From Actinomycetota bacterium (GTDB lineage Bacteria; Actinomycetota; Actinomycetes; S36-B12; UBA5976), in NCBI GenBank assembly GCA_947373075.1, contig CANBWF010000008.1, positions 1-24,640 of the forward strand: a stretch of 24,640 nt of DNA, written 5' to 3'. Positions 8,548 through 16,432 of the stretch are shown one piece after another. Made by a program: the position numbers and the translations under genes. The notes under the pieces are model-generated. The model did no database searches. It worked only from the letters and a program-made list of their open reading frames with translations, and was not told where the DNA came from. Every line of letters begins with the position of its first letter. The stretch's first letter is position 1.

Positions 8548-9451
8548 CGGCCAACACCTCAAGGAGTTGCTCAGCTTGTCCTGCCGATAACTGGCCTGAT
8601 TCAAGTGCGCGTTCGGCAGTTAGCCGAGCGAGTGCGCGATAACTTGCTAGCACTTGTGGGCTGTTCTCTTCTAAAGCCACTAAATGTTGCCGCACAGTTG
8701 CAACATCAGCTCGAACTACTGGCCCGGTCGTCGCCTGATCGCCATCTCGTAATGCGTTATCTAATGCGGCGCCGAATAGCGGAGTAACCAAATCGGTTGG
8801 GTTCTCGATTCCAGCTTGGGCCAATAAATCAATTGTTTGATTCACCAAAGTCATAACATTATTTGCACCGAAACTTAAAGCAGCGTGATAAAGCGCTCGG
8901 CTTTCCCGCGGTACCCAAACCGGATCCGCGCCCATCTCGACAACTAACGCTTCTGCAACTGGACGAAGTTGTTCTGGTGCGGTAATTCCAAATGGGCATG
9001 CAGTAAGGCGATTAAGATCCACACTCGTACCTGTGAAAGTCATGACTGGATGCAAGGCCAGTGGCAAGCAACCTTGCGCCGTTAACGGATCAAGTACTTC
9101 ATCACTGAAACGACCCGAAGTGTGTACAACAAAAGTGCCTGGGCTGATGGAATGCGTTTGTGCTAAACCATTGACCAAAGAAACTAATGCATCGTCGGGA
9201 ACTGTTAATAGAACTAAGTCACAATCTTTTACGGCATCCGTTAGCGATTTGATTGGTACGCCCGCCAACAAAGATTCGGCACGCAGTTTGCTGATATCGC
9301 TAATCGCAGTGCAGGCTACGACTTTGTGCCCTACCCGACGAAGGGCAGCACCGAGCACGGAACCGACTCTGCCAGTTCCGATAACAGCAACATCAAGTCG
9401 CGCAGGTATTTCAGTCCAGGGCTGTTCGCTCCCGGCCGTTGGATTGACCAC
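8540..9451 (-). CDS. Rossmann-fold plus DUF2520 protein next to panC
   Basis: This 303-residue protein has an N-terminal NAD(P)-binding Rossmann domain (GTGRVGSVLGAAL, about 25-37; LLTVPDDAL about 80-88). A C-terminal helical DUF2520 domain follows (YHAALSFGANNVMTL). It is the counterpart of mycobacterial Rv3603c, which also sits just upstream of panC. The fold is that of ketopantoate-reductase/6-phosphogluconate-dehydrogenase-like enzymes. Position and fold therefore suggest a reductase in pantoate supply, possibly an alternative to PanE, but this is inference. The start is GTG at 9449-9451; the conserved part begins near residue 19, so a slightly later start cannot be excluded. It is divergent from the NuoD-like gene, with 50 bases between them. 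Confidence 0.9.
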   Translation of the reverse strand: MVNPTAGSEQPWTEIPARLDVAVIGTGRVGSVLGAALRRVGHKVVACTAISDISKLRAESLLAGVPIKSLTDAVKDCDLVLLTVPDDALVSLVNGLAQTHSISPGTFVVHTSGRFSDEVLDPLTAQGCLPLALHPVMTFTGTSVDLNRLTACPFGITAPEQLRPVAEALVVEMGADPVWVPRESRALYHAALSFGANNVMTLVNQTIDLLAQAGIENPTDLVTPLFGAALDNALRDGDQATTGPVVRADVATVRQHLVALEENSPQVLASYRALARLTAERALESGQLSAGQAEQLLEVLADE

Positions 9452-9501
9452 GTCCCAAGCCTATCCCCAATTAACTACACCGGTATGGCACGATAAGTCG
9501 G

Positions 9502-10632
9502 GTGGAAACAACGCAACGTATAGGGCTTTCGCCTTTTGATACATTGCGAAGCGATGCAGTTTTAGCCCTACCTGGCCATTCCCCGGTTACACACGGCATG
9601 TTTCAACTTGATGTAACTAGCGAGGATGGCCAAATCACAAAAGCCACGCCAATTCTGGGAGCTATGCACCGAGGTGCCGAAAAGTTATTTGAATCACGCG
9701 ACTACCGTCAAGTAATTGGATTAGCTAACAGACATGAATGGCTAAGTGCATTTTCCGGTGAAGTAGGAATCGCACAGTTGCTCGAACGCGAAATTGGAAT
9801 TGATGTTCCACTCTCAGCGCGATGGCTTCGCACATTGATTTTAGAAATTAACCGAATTACATCTCACCTAGCTTTTCTTTCCGGGTTTCCTTGGCAAGAC
9901 GCAGAAATCGAAAATGAACTTCGAGTTTTGCGTGAACTTTTTGTCAATCACATGCGAAGTTACACCGGTAGTCGTATGCATCCCATGCTTACGCAGATTG
10001 GTGGGATGACCCATGCGCCCAGTGTTGACTGGCTTGAAGCGTTAGCGAAACTAAGTCAGCGAACCGATGAGAAATTTGCGAGTCTTAATTTGGACATTCG
10101 CAACGAACTAACTGAATTCACTTCGGTTGGAATAGTTACCGCCGAACAAATTAATGAGCTTGCAGTTAGTGGTCCGATTGCTCGTGCAAGCGGAGTTGCT
10201 GTTGATCTTCGAAAGCGCTCAGCAACATTGATGTATTCAGAACTATCTGCCTTCGAATCACCACTTCATAGTGAAGGCGACGTTTCTGCTCGACTGCAGC
10301 AACTGCTCGATGAAGTTTTGGTTAGCGCCAAGTTAGTTAGCGAATGTATTCCGCAATGCATTGCGCTTAATGACGAAAATGTCAACGTCCTAATCCCAAA
10401 AGTTCTGCGAGTACCTGAGGGTGAATACGAACACAGTATTGAAACGCCATTAGGTATCGCATCTTGGTTCTTGAAATCTACTGGCGACAAATACCCTTAC
10501 CGCCTCAAGCTGCGACCAGCGAGTTTGCATTCCGCGCTAGCTTTATCGGTGGTATTGGTTGGCCAAAAATTGGAGCATCTGCCCCAGATTGTTACTTCGA
10601 TGCCATTTCTAACCGGCGATATTGACCGCTAA
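9502..10632 (+). CDS. Stand-alone NuoD-like (complex I 49-kDa / NiFe hydrogenase large-subunit family) protein
   Basis: The 376 residues align along the whole NuoD/Nqo4 family. They include an N-terminal H-x4-THG region (residues 26-32), HRGAEKLFESRDYRQV, LILEINRITSHLAFLSG, RASGVAVDLRKRSA, KYPYRLKLRPASLHS, and a TGDIDR C-terminus like the usual MGEVDR. It lacks the CxxC pairs of NiFe hydrogenases, so it is not expected to hold a NiFe centre. It is shorter than true NuoD (about 410-440 residues) and no other nuo genes are nearby. Two quinone-site features differ. The GPxHPSTHG loop reads LPGHSPVTHG, with one extra residue between the histidines, and the conserved DYL tyrosine region reads HEWL. 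Start GTG; no clear Shine-Dalgarno. A second NuoD-like gene outside the nuo operon occurs in other actinobacteria, as I recall. The function is unknown. Confidence 0.85.
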   Translation: METTQRIGLSPFDTLRSDAVLALPGHSPVTHGMFQLDVTSEDGQITKATPILGAMHRGAEKLFESRDYRQVIGLANRHEWLSAFSGEVGIAQLLEREIGIDVPLSARWLRTLILEINRITSHLAFLSGFPWQDAEIENELRVLRELFVNHMRSYTGSRMHPMLTQIGGMTHAPSVDWLEALAKLSQRTDEKFASLNLDIRNELTEFTSVGIVTAEQINELAVSGPIARASGVAVDLRKRSATLMYSELSAFESPLHSEGDVSARLQQLLDEVLVSAKLVSECIPQCIALNDENVNVLIPKVLRVPEGEYEHSIETPLGIASWFLKSTGDKYPYRLKLRPASLHSALALSVVLVGQKLEHLPQIVTSMPFLTGDIDR

Positions 10633-10635
10633 TAA

Positions 10636-11580
10636 CTAACGTTTTAGGGCTAATTCAGCCAAATTAGCTAGCCGGTGCATCAATTCTTCAATCAATTTCT
10701 GGGACGAATCTAATCGGTCACGTAAATCTTTTATTTCATCGCGCATGATCATTAGTTCGAGTGAATGATCAGCGGGTGCGGCCTGAACCTGCGTTTCCGG
10801 CTGAGTTTGAGTTTCTGTTGGGATGAAAATACGCGACGCCTGTGGGGTAACGTGCGGTATCTGCGAATCGGATTCGTCCGCCAAATTCTTGGTGGAAATA
10901 TTTTCATTTGAAGTTGTAGAAGACGTTGCACTTGCCTGCTCGGCGCTGAGCGTAGTCGATGCAACTGTTGGCACAGCTGTTTGTACCGTTGCAGTATTCG
11001 GCTGCGGCACAGCTGATGGTTGTGCAGTCGACGGTTCAGTTACAGCCGGCGGTGTAAAAATCGGATGGGCAAAACTTTCAGCGACCTGATTTAAATTTAA
11101 TTGCAAACTTGCGCGCATTGCCGCAATTCGTTTACGCGCCTGATCTAAAGCCTGCGATGGTGACGAAACTAAATCAGGGTCATCAACAATTGGCGCGCTA
11201 ACGTAACTTGCAGTTTCAGGCTGAGGTTCAGGAGAAACCGGTTCATTAATGCTCGTAATTTGAACTTCAATTACTTCTACCACTTCAACTGAATCCATTT
11301 CAACATTTTGGTTTTTGGCTTGCGCAGCTCGCTCTTCTGCTTGCGCTAAAGATTCACCAGCGCGAATGATCGGCACCCAGCCTGTATATCCGCCGGTAAT
11401 AATGTCGTCGATTTTTGGTGGCGGTGCTGTCGGGCCAAGGGATCTAGCAGCTGAAACATCTGTGAAGAATTCCTCAAGTGGAGGTGCGAGCAAAATGTCG
11501 TCATCGTCTTCAAACATCCATGATGGTGAAGTAAGAGGATCGAGTGGCGATTCGTTTGCAGGGTTATTCTCAGCGGCCAT
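10636..11580 (-). CDS. Unrecognised acidic, low-complexity protein with C-terminal coiled coil
   Basis: I do not recognise this 314-residue protein. The N-terminal part is acidic (WMFEDDDDILLAPPLEEFF, about 22-40) and includes IDDIITGGYTGWVPII. A short helical segment near 145-165 (LDQARKRIAAMRASLQLNLN) is followed by a long Pro/Gln/Thr/Ser/Ala-rich linker (about 170-270). The last 44 residues form an obvious heptad coiled coil (MIMRDEIKDLRDRLDSSQ and onward). There is no signal peptide and no membrane segment. A strong AGGAGG lies 8 bases before the ATG, so it is a well-translated cytosolic gene rather than a chance frame. It converges on the NuoD-like gene (3-base gap) and is divergent from the phosphoesterase. 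An oligomeric or scaffold role is conceivable from the architecture only. Confidence 0.82.
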   Translation of the reverse strand: MAAENNPANESPLDPLTSPSWMFEDDDDILLAPPLEEFFTDVSAARSLGPTAPPPKIDDIITGGYTGWVPIIRAGESLAQAEERAAQAKNQNVEMDSVEVVEVIEVQITSINEPVSPEPQPETASYVSAPIVDDPDLVSSPSQALDQARKRIAAMRASLQLNLNQVAESFAHPIFTPPAVTEPSTAQPSAVPQPNTATVQTAVPTVASTTLSAEQASATSSTTSNENISTKNLADESDSQIPHVTPQASRIFIPTETQTQPETQVQAAPADHSLELMIMRDEIKDLRDRLDSSQKLIEELMHRLANLAELALKR

Positions 11581-11673
11581 GTTTGGCGCCTCCTAACCCG
11601 AACCTGATAATGCCCTAGCCTACGACTGAAAATAGGCGCAGAGAAATTGGCTAATCCATGCCATGCTTTACCT

Positions 11674-12564
11674 ATGAATGCTGTAGTTGGAGCCCTCGAA
11701 GGTATTGCTGGCCTTGGAGCGGCAACTCTTGGCTACAGCCTGGTTGAGGCGCAGTCATTCACCACCAGGCAGGTGACTGCAGAAGTGTTGCCAAAAGGGT
11801 CAAATGACTTAAGAGTTTTGCACATTTCAGACCTACACATCACCCCAGCTCAAACTCGCAAGATTAAGTGGGTCAGGTCACTAATTGAATTGCAGCCAGA
11901 CCTAGTAGTTGGCACAGGCGACTTTTTAGCCCACCAATTAGCGGTGCCGGCCCTAGTGGAAGCACTCGGAGACTTATTGGATCTACCAGGTTTTTTTGTT
12001 CTGGGAAGCAATGACTACTACGCGCCATTTATGAAGAACCCGTTCATTTACTTCAGTAAAGATCGTCGAGGTGTAACTCACGACATTCGGTTACCAACTG
12101 CCGACTTAGTTGAGCAATTAACAGATGCCGGCTGGCATGATCTAAATAACAAGCAAACGCAATTGACTATTAATGAAGTTGCAATTCATGCGCGTGGCAC
12201 AGATGATCCACATATCAAGAGGGACGATTACACACAGGTCGCTGGTGCTTTTAGTGAAAATGCATTTGCACTCGGTGTGACGCACGCGCCATACCAACGC
12301 GTGCTTCAAAGTTTTTCCAACGACAAAGCTGATCTAGTTTTAGCCGGGCATACTCATGGTGGACAAATATGTATTCCGTTTTATGGCGCTCTCGTTACCA
12401 ACTGTGATTTGCCGACCAACCAAGCAAAAGGACTCTCAACTTTTGGGCAGACCAACATGCCGATCCATATTTCTGCTGGAGTTGGCACATCACCGTTCAC
12501 GCCGATTAGATTGGCTTGCCGGCCTGAGGCAACGCTTTTAACTCTGAAAGCCAAAACAAAATAG
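11674..12564 (+). CDS. Calcineurin-like metallophosphoesterase, membrane-anchored YkuE-like type
   Basis: This is a binuclear metallophosphoesterase of 296 residues from the ATG at 11674. A TTG at 11647 would add nine residues before a hydrophobic N-terminal segment (about 4-22) that looks like a signal anchor. Metal-site motifs follow in order: SDLH (52-55), GTGD (80-83), GSND (111-114), HAP (204-206) and GHTHGGQ (225-231). The third motif is normally GNH[DE]. Here an asparagine is kept but the usual catalytic histidine is absent; I recall the same GSNDYY form from actinobacterial relatives. The substrate is unknown. DUF2252 begins 15 bases downstream, so the two are probably co-transcribed. 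Start choice is uncertain: neither candidate has a good Shine-Dalgarno. Confidence 0.88.
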   Translation: MNAVVGALEGIAGLGAATLGYSLVEAQSFTTRQVTAEVLPKGSNDLRVLHISDLHITPAQTRKIKWVRSLIELQPDLVVGTGDFLAHQLAVPALVEALGDLLDLPGFFVLGSNDYYAPFMKNPFIYFSKDRRGVTHDIRLPTADLVEQLTDAGWHDLNNKQTQLTINEVAIHARGTDDPHIKRDDYTQVAGAFSENAFALGVTHAPYQRVLQSFSNDKADLVLAGHTHGGQICIPFYGALVTNCDLPTNQAKGLSTFGQTNMPIHISAGVGTSPFTPIRLACRPEATLLTLKAKTK

Positions 12565-12579
12565 GACTCGTGTGTTTCC

Positions 12580-13995
12580 ATGAACCCAATTGAAACCAAC
12601 CGATACCGAAGCCCCCGCGAGCGCGCGAATGCTGGCCGGGCTGCTAGAGCGATAACTCCAAGGTCAAGTCATGCCCAATTCGAAATCAATTGGGCGAACC
12701 GACCTGACCCAGTTTCCCTGCTTGAACAACAAGCACAAAGTCGAGTTCCATCTTTGGTGCCGATTCGATACGGCCGAATGCTGACATCTCCCTTTGCCTT
12801 TTACCGAGGTGCAGCCTTAATCATGGCAAGTGATTTAGCAACTACCCCAAACAGCGGCTTATCTGTACAAGCCTGCGGTGATGCACATCTAGCTAACTTC
12901 GGCGTATTCGCTTCGCCTGAAAGATCTTTAGTTTTCGATATCAATGACTTTGATGAGACTCATCCCGGCCCATGGGAGTGGGATCTAAAACGGCTACTTG
13001 TTAGCGCTGAAATTGCTGGCCAGAGTAATTCATTCTCTGAAGTAGATCGTCGCGAAATTGTATTAGCAGGAGCCCAAGAATATCGATTTGCGATAACCGA
13101 GTTTTCACAAATGCGGCAGTTAGACATCTGGTACTCAAAACTTGATGTTGAAAGCCTCTTGAAGAACCTTAAGAAAAACATCAAGAGCGGTGAAGTCAGA
13201 GCTGAACACTTAGACATCAATAAAGCGATGAATCGAACATCTCTGCAGGCATTACGAAAATTTACGGAGATCGTTAATGGGCAGCGCAGATTCGTTAGTG
13301 CTCCACCACTTGTGGCACCTGTTCGTGACCTGACTCATGAAAACCTGGCCCTAGATTTTGATGACTTCAAAAATATTGAAGCGGCAGTTGCTGAATATTC
13401 CCAAACGCTCTCGCACGATCGCAGACACTTGCTAAACCAATTCACCTTCATCGATTTAGCTCGAAAAGTAGTTGGCGTTGGCAGTGTTGGAACTCGTGCC
13501 TGGATGGCCTTATTTGAAGGACGCGACCAAACAGACCCGCTGTTCCTGCAGGTGAAGGAAGCACAAACCTCGGTGCTGGAAGCCTTTACCTCACCAACTC
13601 AGTACGCAAATTCTGGTGAACGTGTTGTAGCAGGTCAGCGGCTTATGCAATCAACCAGCGACATTTTCTTGGGTTGGAACCGCGTTACAACTACAGAAGG
13701 AACTTCGCGCGACTATTACATTCGCCAACTTCGCGATTGGAAAGGTTCCGTAACTGTCGATTTGATGAATCCGACCGAGTTGAAACTTTATGTCCGCACC
13801 TGTGCCTGGACGCTTGCTAAAGCCCATGCTCGCACTGGAGATTCAATCGCGATTTCGGCCTATCTTGGGCAGGGTCGCACATTTGACCAAGCAATCGTTG
13901 AGTTTGCAAATGAATACGCGCAGCAGAACCTGAAGGATTTCCAAGCTCTAGAAGCAGCGGTTGCTAGCGGTCGAGTCGTCGCGCAAGCGGGTTAA
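12580..13995 (+). CDS. DUF2252 family protein
   Basis: The 471-residue protein carries the hallmarks of DUF2252: FYRG (74-77), CGDAHLANFG (99-108), FDINDFDE (119-126) and WEWDLKRL (132-139). A helical C-terminal region follows with YYIRQLRDWKGS and ARTGDSIAISAYLG. The family is widespread in actinobacteria. The GDxHxxN and DFD-type motifs resemble the catalytic and metal-binding loops of kinase-like phosphotransferases, so an ATP-dependent small-molecule kinase activity is plausible, but no substrate can be named. It starts 15 bases after the phosphoesterase gene, with a weak AGGA 13 bases before the ATG. A phosphatase/kinase-like pair is suggestive, though not evidence of a pathway. It is convergent with asd, with 17 bases between stops. 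Confidence 0.9.
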   Translation: MNPIETNRYRSPRERANAGRAARAITPRSSHAQFEINWANRPDPVSLLEQQAQSRVPSLVPIRYGRMLTSPFAFYRGAALIMASDLATTPNSGLSVQACGDAHLANFGVFASPERSLVFDINDFDETHPGPWEWDLKRLLVSAEIAGQSNSFSEVDRREIVLAGAQEYRFAITEFSQMRQLDIWYSKLDVESLLKNLKKNIKSGEVRAEHLDINKAMNRTSLQALRKFTEIVNGQRRFVSAPPLVAPVRDLTHENLALDFDDFKNIEAAVAEYSQTLSHDRRHLLNQFTFIDLARKVVGVGSVGTRAWMALFEGRDQTDPLFLQVKEAQTSVLEAFTSPTQYANSGERVVAGQRLMQSTSDIFLGWNRVTTTEGTSRDYYIRQLRDWKGSVTVDLMNPTELKLYVRTCAWTLAKAHARTGDSIAISAYLGQGRTFDQAIVEFANEYAQQNLKDFQALEAAVASGRVVAQAG

Positions 13996-14012
13996 CCCGA
14001 CTAGTTAGTTAG

Positions 14013-15062
14013 TTAGATAAATTCTTTAGCAACGACTTCGGCAATCTGCGCCGTGTTCAGTGCAGCGCCCTTACGAAGGTTGTCACCACAAACAAAGAAG
14101 TCCATCTCATTTGGATATTCAGAGGAAACCCGAATGCGACCAACCACTGTTGGATCTGTGCCAACAACATCAATCGGTGTTGGGAATACCAGATTCTCTG
14201 GATCGTCAACAACTAGTACGCCTTCAGCTGCTTCCAGAAGCGCACGAACCGCTTGCGCAGTAAGTGGCTTTTCAAAAACTGCATGCACCGCAAGTGAGTG
14301 AGTAGTTACAACTGGGACACGCACGCAAGTAGCGTGAACTTTTAAGTCTGGGATGCCAAGAATCTTACGAGACTCATTGCGCACCTTAAGTTCTTCACTG
14401 GTGTAACCATCTTCTTTTAGTGAGCCAGCCCATGGAACAACGTTCATAGCAAGTGGAGCGGGGAACGGCGATGAGTCAGTAACTGCGGCGCGGACGTCGC
14501 CCGTTTCTGACCCCAAATCTTTACCAGCAACGGCGCTTAGTTGTGCCTGCAAGCCATCAATGCCGGCTTGTCCTGCACCTGAAGCTGCTTGGTAAGACGA
14601 CACAACAAGTTCTTTAATTCCAAACTCGCGATGCAATGCGCCAACCACAACAATCATTGACAAGGTTGTGCAGTTTGGATTGCTGATGATTCCGCGTGGA
14701 CGATTACGCGCTTGTTCAGCATTTACTTCTGGAACGACTAATGGAACATCTGAATCCATTCGGAATGCACCACTGTTATCAACGGCGACAACCCCACGCG
14801 CTGCAGCAATTGGTGCCCACTTTTCGGAGATTTCATCCGGCACATCGAACATGGCGACATCTACACCGTCGAATGCTTCTTCAGTAAGTTCCTGAACTAC
14901 TACATCTTGGCCACGTACCTGTAAAACTTTTCCTGCTGAACGAGCTGAGGCAAGTAAGCGAATTTCACCCCAAACATCTTCGCGTTCAGTGAGTATTCCA
15001 AGCATCACTGTGCCAACTGCTCCGGTTGCACCAACAACAGCAAGAGTAGGTTTTTTCGACAC
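14013..15062 (-). CDS. asd: Aspartate-semialdehyde dehydrogenase
   Basis: Asd reduces aspartyl phosphate with NADPH to aspartate semialdehyde, the branch metabolite for lysine, diaminopimelate, threonine and methionine. The 349 residues show VGATGAVG (10-17) for NADPH binding, the catalytic cysteine C131 in SNPNCTT, the active-site histidine H255 in RVPVVTTHS, and SSYQAASGAGQ. The length is typical. It begins 2 bases after the lysC stop, and lysC supplies its substrate, so the two form one transcription unit. The 3' end converges on DUF2252. The 17-base gap between stops is part of a TAGT-repeat stretch (14002-14016) and contains no hairpin I would call a terminator. Confidence 0.97.
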   Translation of the reverse strand: MSKKPTLAVVGATGAVGTVMLGILTEREDVWGEIRLLASARSAGKVLQVRGQDVVVQELTEEAFDGVDVAMFDVPDEISEKWAPIAAARGVVAVDNSGAFRMDSDVPLVVPEVNAEQARNRPRGIISNPNCTTLSMIVVVGALHREFGIKELVVSSYQAASGAGQAGIDGLQAQLSAVAGKDLGSETGDVRAAVTDSSPFPAPLAMNVVPWAGSLKEDGYTSEELKVRNESRKILGIPDLKVHATCVRVPVVTTHSLAVHAVFEKPLTAQAVRALLEAAEGVLVVDDPENLVFPTPIDVVGTDPTVVGRIRVSSEYPNEMDFFVCGDNLRKGAALNTAQIAEVVAKEFI

Positions 15063-15064
15063 GA

Positions 15065-15583
15065 CTATCGCCCTGTTCCTGCGTATACAACTGCTTCGCC
15101 ATCTGCATCAAGGCCGAAAGCGGTATGCACTGCTTGCACTGTGGTCTGCGCATCATCGGCGCGAGTTACAACTGAGATTCGAATTTCTGATGTTGAAATC
15201 ATTTCAACGTTGACGCCAGCATCAGCAATTGCCTTGAAGAAAGTTGCTGAAACACCAGGATGCGAACGCATGCCAGCACCCACTAGCGAAATCTTTGCGA
15301 TGTTCTCATCGGCTTCGATGTCTTCAAAACCAATTTCGTTTTGTACCGCGCGTAGTGATGACTCGGCTTTGCCAACATCGGCGCGCGGAACCGTGAACGT
15401 CACATCAGTTTTTGCTGTGCCATGACTACTAACGTTCTGCACAATCATGTCCATGTTGATGCCGGCATCTGCCACTGCTTGGAAAATTGCAGCTGCGGTG
15501 CCTGGCTTATCTGGAACTGCGATAACAGTTACTTTTGCATCACTTAGATCGTGTGCTACACCGGCGATTATTGGTTGTTCCAT
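15065..15583 (-). CDS. lysC: Nested aspartate kinase beta subunit (internal in-frame start in lysC)
   Basis: An ATG at 15581-15583, in frame with lysC (codon 261), is preceded by AGGAG (15589-15593) with a 5-base spacer. That is a far better ribosome site than the one at the lysC start. The product would be 172 residues beginning MEQPIIAGVAHDLSDAK, consisting of the two ACT domains. In Corynebacterium glutamicum lysC encodes an alpha and a 172-residue beta subunit from just such an internal start, with a very similar N-terminus, giving an alpha2beta2 enzyme. The site and ribosome-binding sequence are seen; the expression is inferred from the family. Confidence 0.68.
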   Translation of the reverse strand: MEQPIIAGVAHDLSDAKVTVIAVPDKPGTAAAIFQAVADAGINMDMIVQNVSSHGTAKTDVTFTVPRADVGKAESSLRAVQNEIGFEDIEADENIAKISLVGAGMRSHPGVSATFFKAIADAGVNVEMISTSEIRISVVTRADDAQTTVQAVHTAFGLDADGEAVVYAGTGR

Positions 15584-16363
15584 AACAACTCCTAGGGTGG
15601 ACAGATTTTCTATCTTGGATTGATCGTCAAGGTCGGCAATTACAAAGGTGCCTTCCTTGTCGGAAAACGATGAGCGAACGTGCAGTGGCACATTAAAGCG
15701 TTTCGCATATTCAACACAACGAAGATGAAGAACTTTTGCGCCAGCTGCTGCAAGTTCCATCATCTCGTCGTAAGTGATGCGAGGAACTTGACGAGCTTTA
15801 GGTGCAATGCGTGGGTCAGCAGAAAAAATTCCGTCAACATCGGTGTAAATTTCACAAACATCTGCGTTAAGCGCAGCAGCAAGTGCAACAGCTGTAGTGT
15901 CGGATCCACCCCGACCAAGTGTGGTGATGTCCTTGGTATCAAGTGATACACCTTGGAATCCAGCCACAATCGGAATTGCGCCTTGATCTAGTGCTTCTTG
16001 GATTCGACTTGGTGACACATCAATGATGCGCGCTTTACCGTGAGTGGAATCGGTGATCAAGCCCGCCTGTGAGCCGGTGTACGAACGAGCTTCTACGCCA
16101 AGATCGCTAATCGCCATTGCAAGGACAGCCATTGAGATGCGCTCCCCTGCAGTTAGCAACATATCGAGTTCGCGCCCTGGCGGATTTGGTGAAACCTGTT
16201 GGGCTAAATCTAAGAGTTCGTCAGTGGTGTCGCCCATTGCGGAAACAACTACAACTACTTCGTTGCCAGCCTTTTTTGCATCAACAACTCGTTTTGCTAC
16301 CCGCAAAATGCTGGTGGCGTCAGCTACTGACGATCCACCAAACTTGGCAACAATTAAACCCAT
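15065..16363 (-). CDS. lysC: Aspartate kinase, alpha subunit (full length)
   Basis: LysC phosphorylates aspartate and is the feedback-controlled entry to the aspartate family of amino acids. The 432 residues comprise a kinase domain (KFGGSSVADA at 7-16, TTLGRGGSDTTAVAL at 147-161, YTDVDGIFSADPR) and two C-terminal ACT domains starting near residue 265. These carry the regulatory site for lysine/threonine in related actinobacterial enzymes. A TGA lies in frame 6 bases before the ATG at 16363, which fixes the start. There is no Shine-Dalgarno, but TAGACT (16372-16377) sits 8 bases upstream, so a near-leaderless transcript is possible. A second start inside the gene would give the beta subunit (separate entry). 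Confidence 0.97.
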   Translation of the reverse strand: MGLIVAKFGGSSVADATSILRVAKRVVDAKKAGNEVVVVVSAMGDTTDELLDLAQQVSPNPPGRELDMLLTAGERISMAVLAMAISDLGVEARSYTGSQAGLITDSTHGKARIIDVSPSRIQEALDQGAIPIVAGFQGVSLDTKDITTLGRGGSDTTAVALAAALNADVCEIYTDVDGIFSADPRIAPKARQVPRITYDEMMELAAAGAKVLHLRCVEYAKRFNVPLHVRSSFSDKEGTFVIADLDDQSKIENLSTLGVVMEQPIIAGVAHDLSDAKVTVIAVPDKPGTAAAIFQAVADAGINMDMIVQNVSSHGTAKTDVTFTVPRADVGKAESSLRAVQNEIGFEDIEADENIAKISLVGAGMRSHPGVSATFFKAIADAGVNVEMISTSEIRISVVTRADDAQTTVQAVHTAFGLDADGEAVVYAGTGR

Positions 16364-16432
16364 AGTTCATAAGTCTAAAGTGAAAATCTAAAGCCTGTTT
16401 CACCCCTAGTAGTGCAAGGGTTTATTTGAGCG

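Noticed and set aside
9033..9539. 168-residue plus-strand frame opposite DUF2520 and running into the NuoD-like gene
   Set aside because: It is antisense to the conserved Rossmann/DUF2520 protein, overlaps the start of the NuoD-like gene in another frame, and shows no recognisable domain.
14002..14016. TAGT tandem repeat between convergent DUF2252 and asd
   Set aside because: Only three to four units, covering the stop region of asd; probably chance stop-rich sequence rather than a functional repeat.
16374..16393. Repeated TCTAAAG (13-base period) in the lysC leader
   Set aside because: Two 7-base copies only; too short to call an operator, though one overlaps the -10-like TAGACT.
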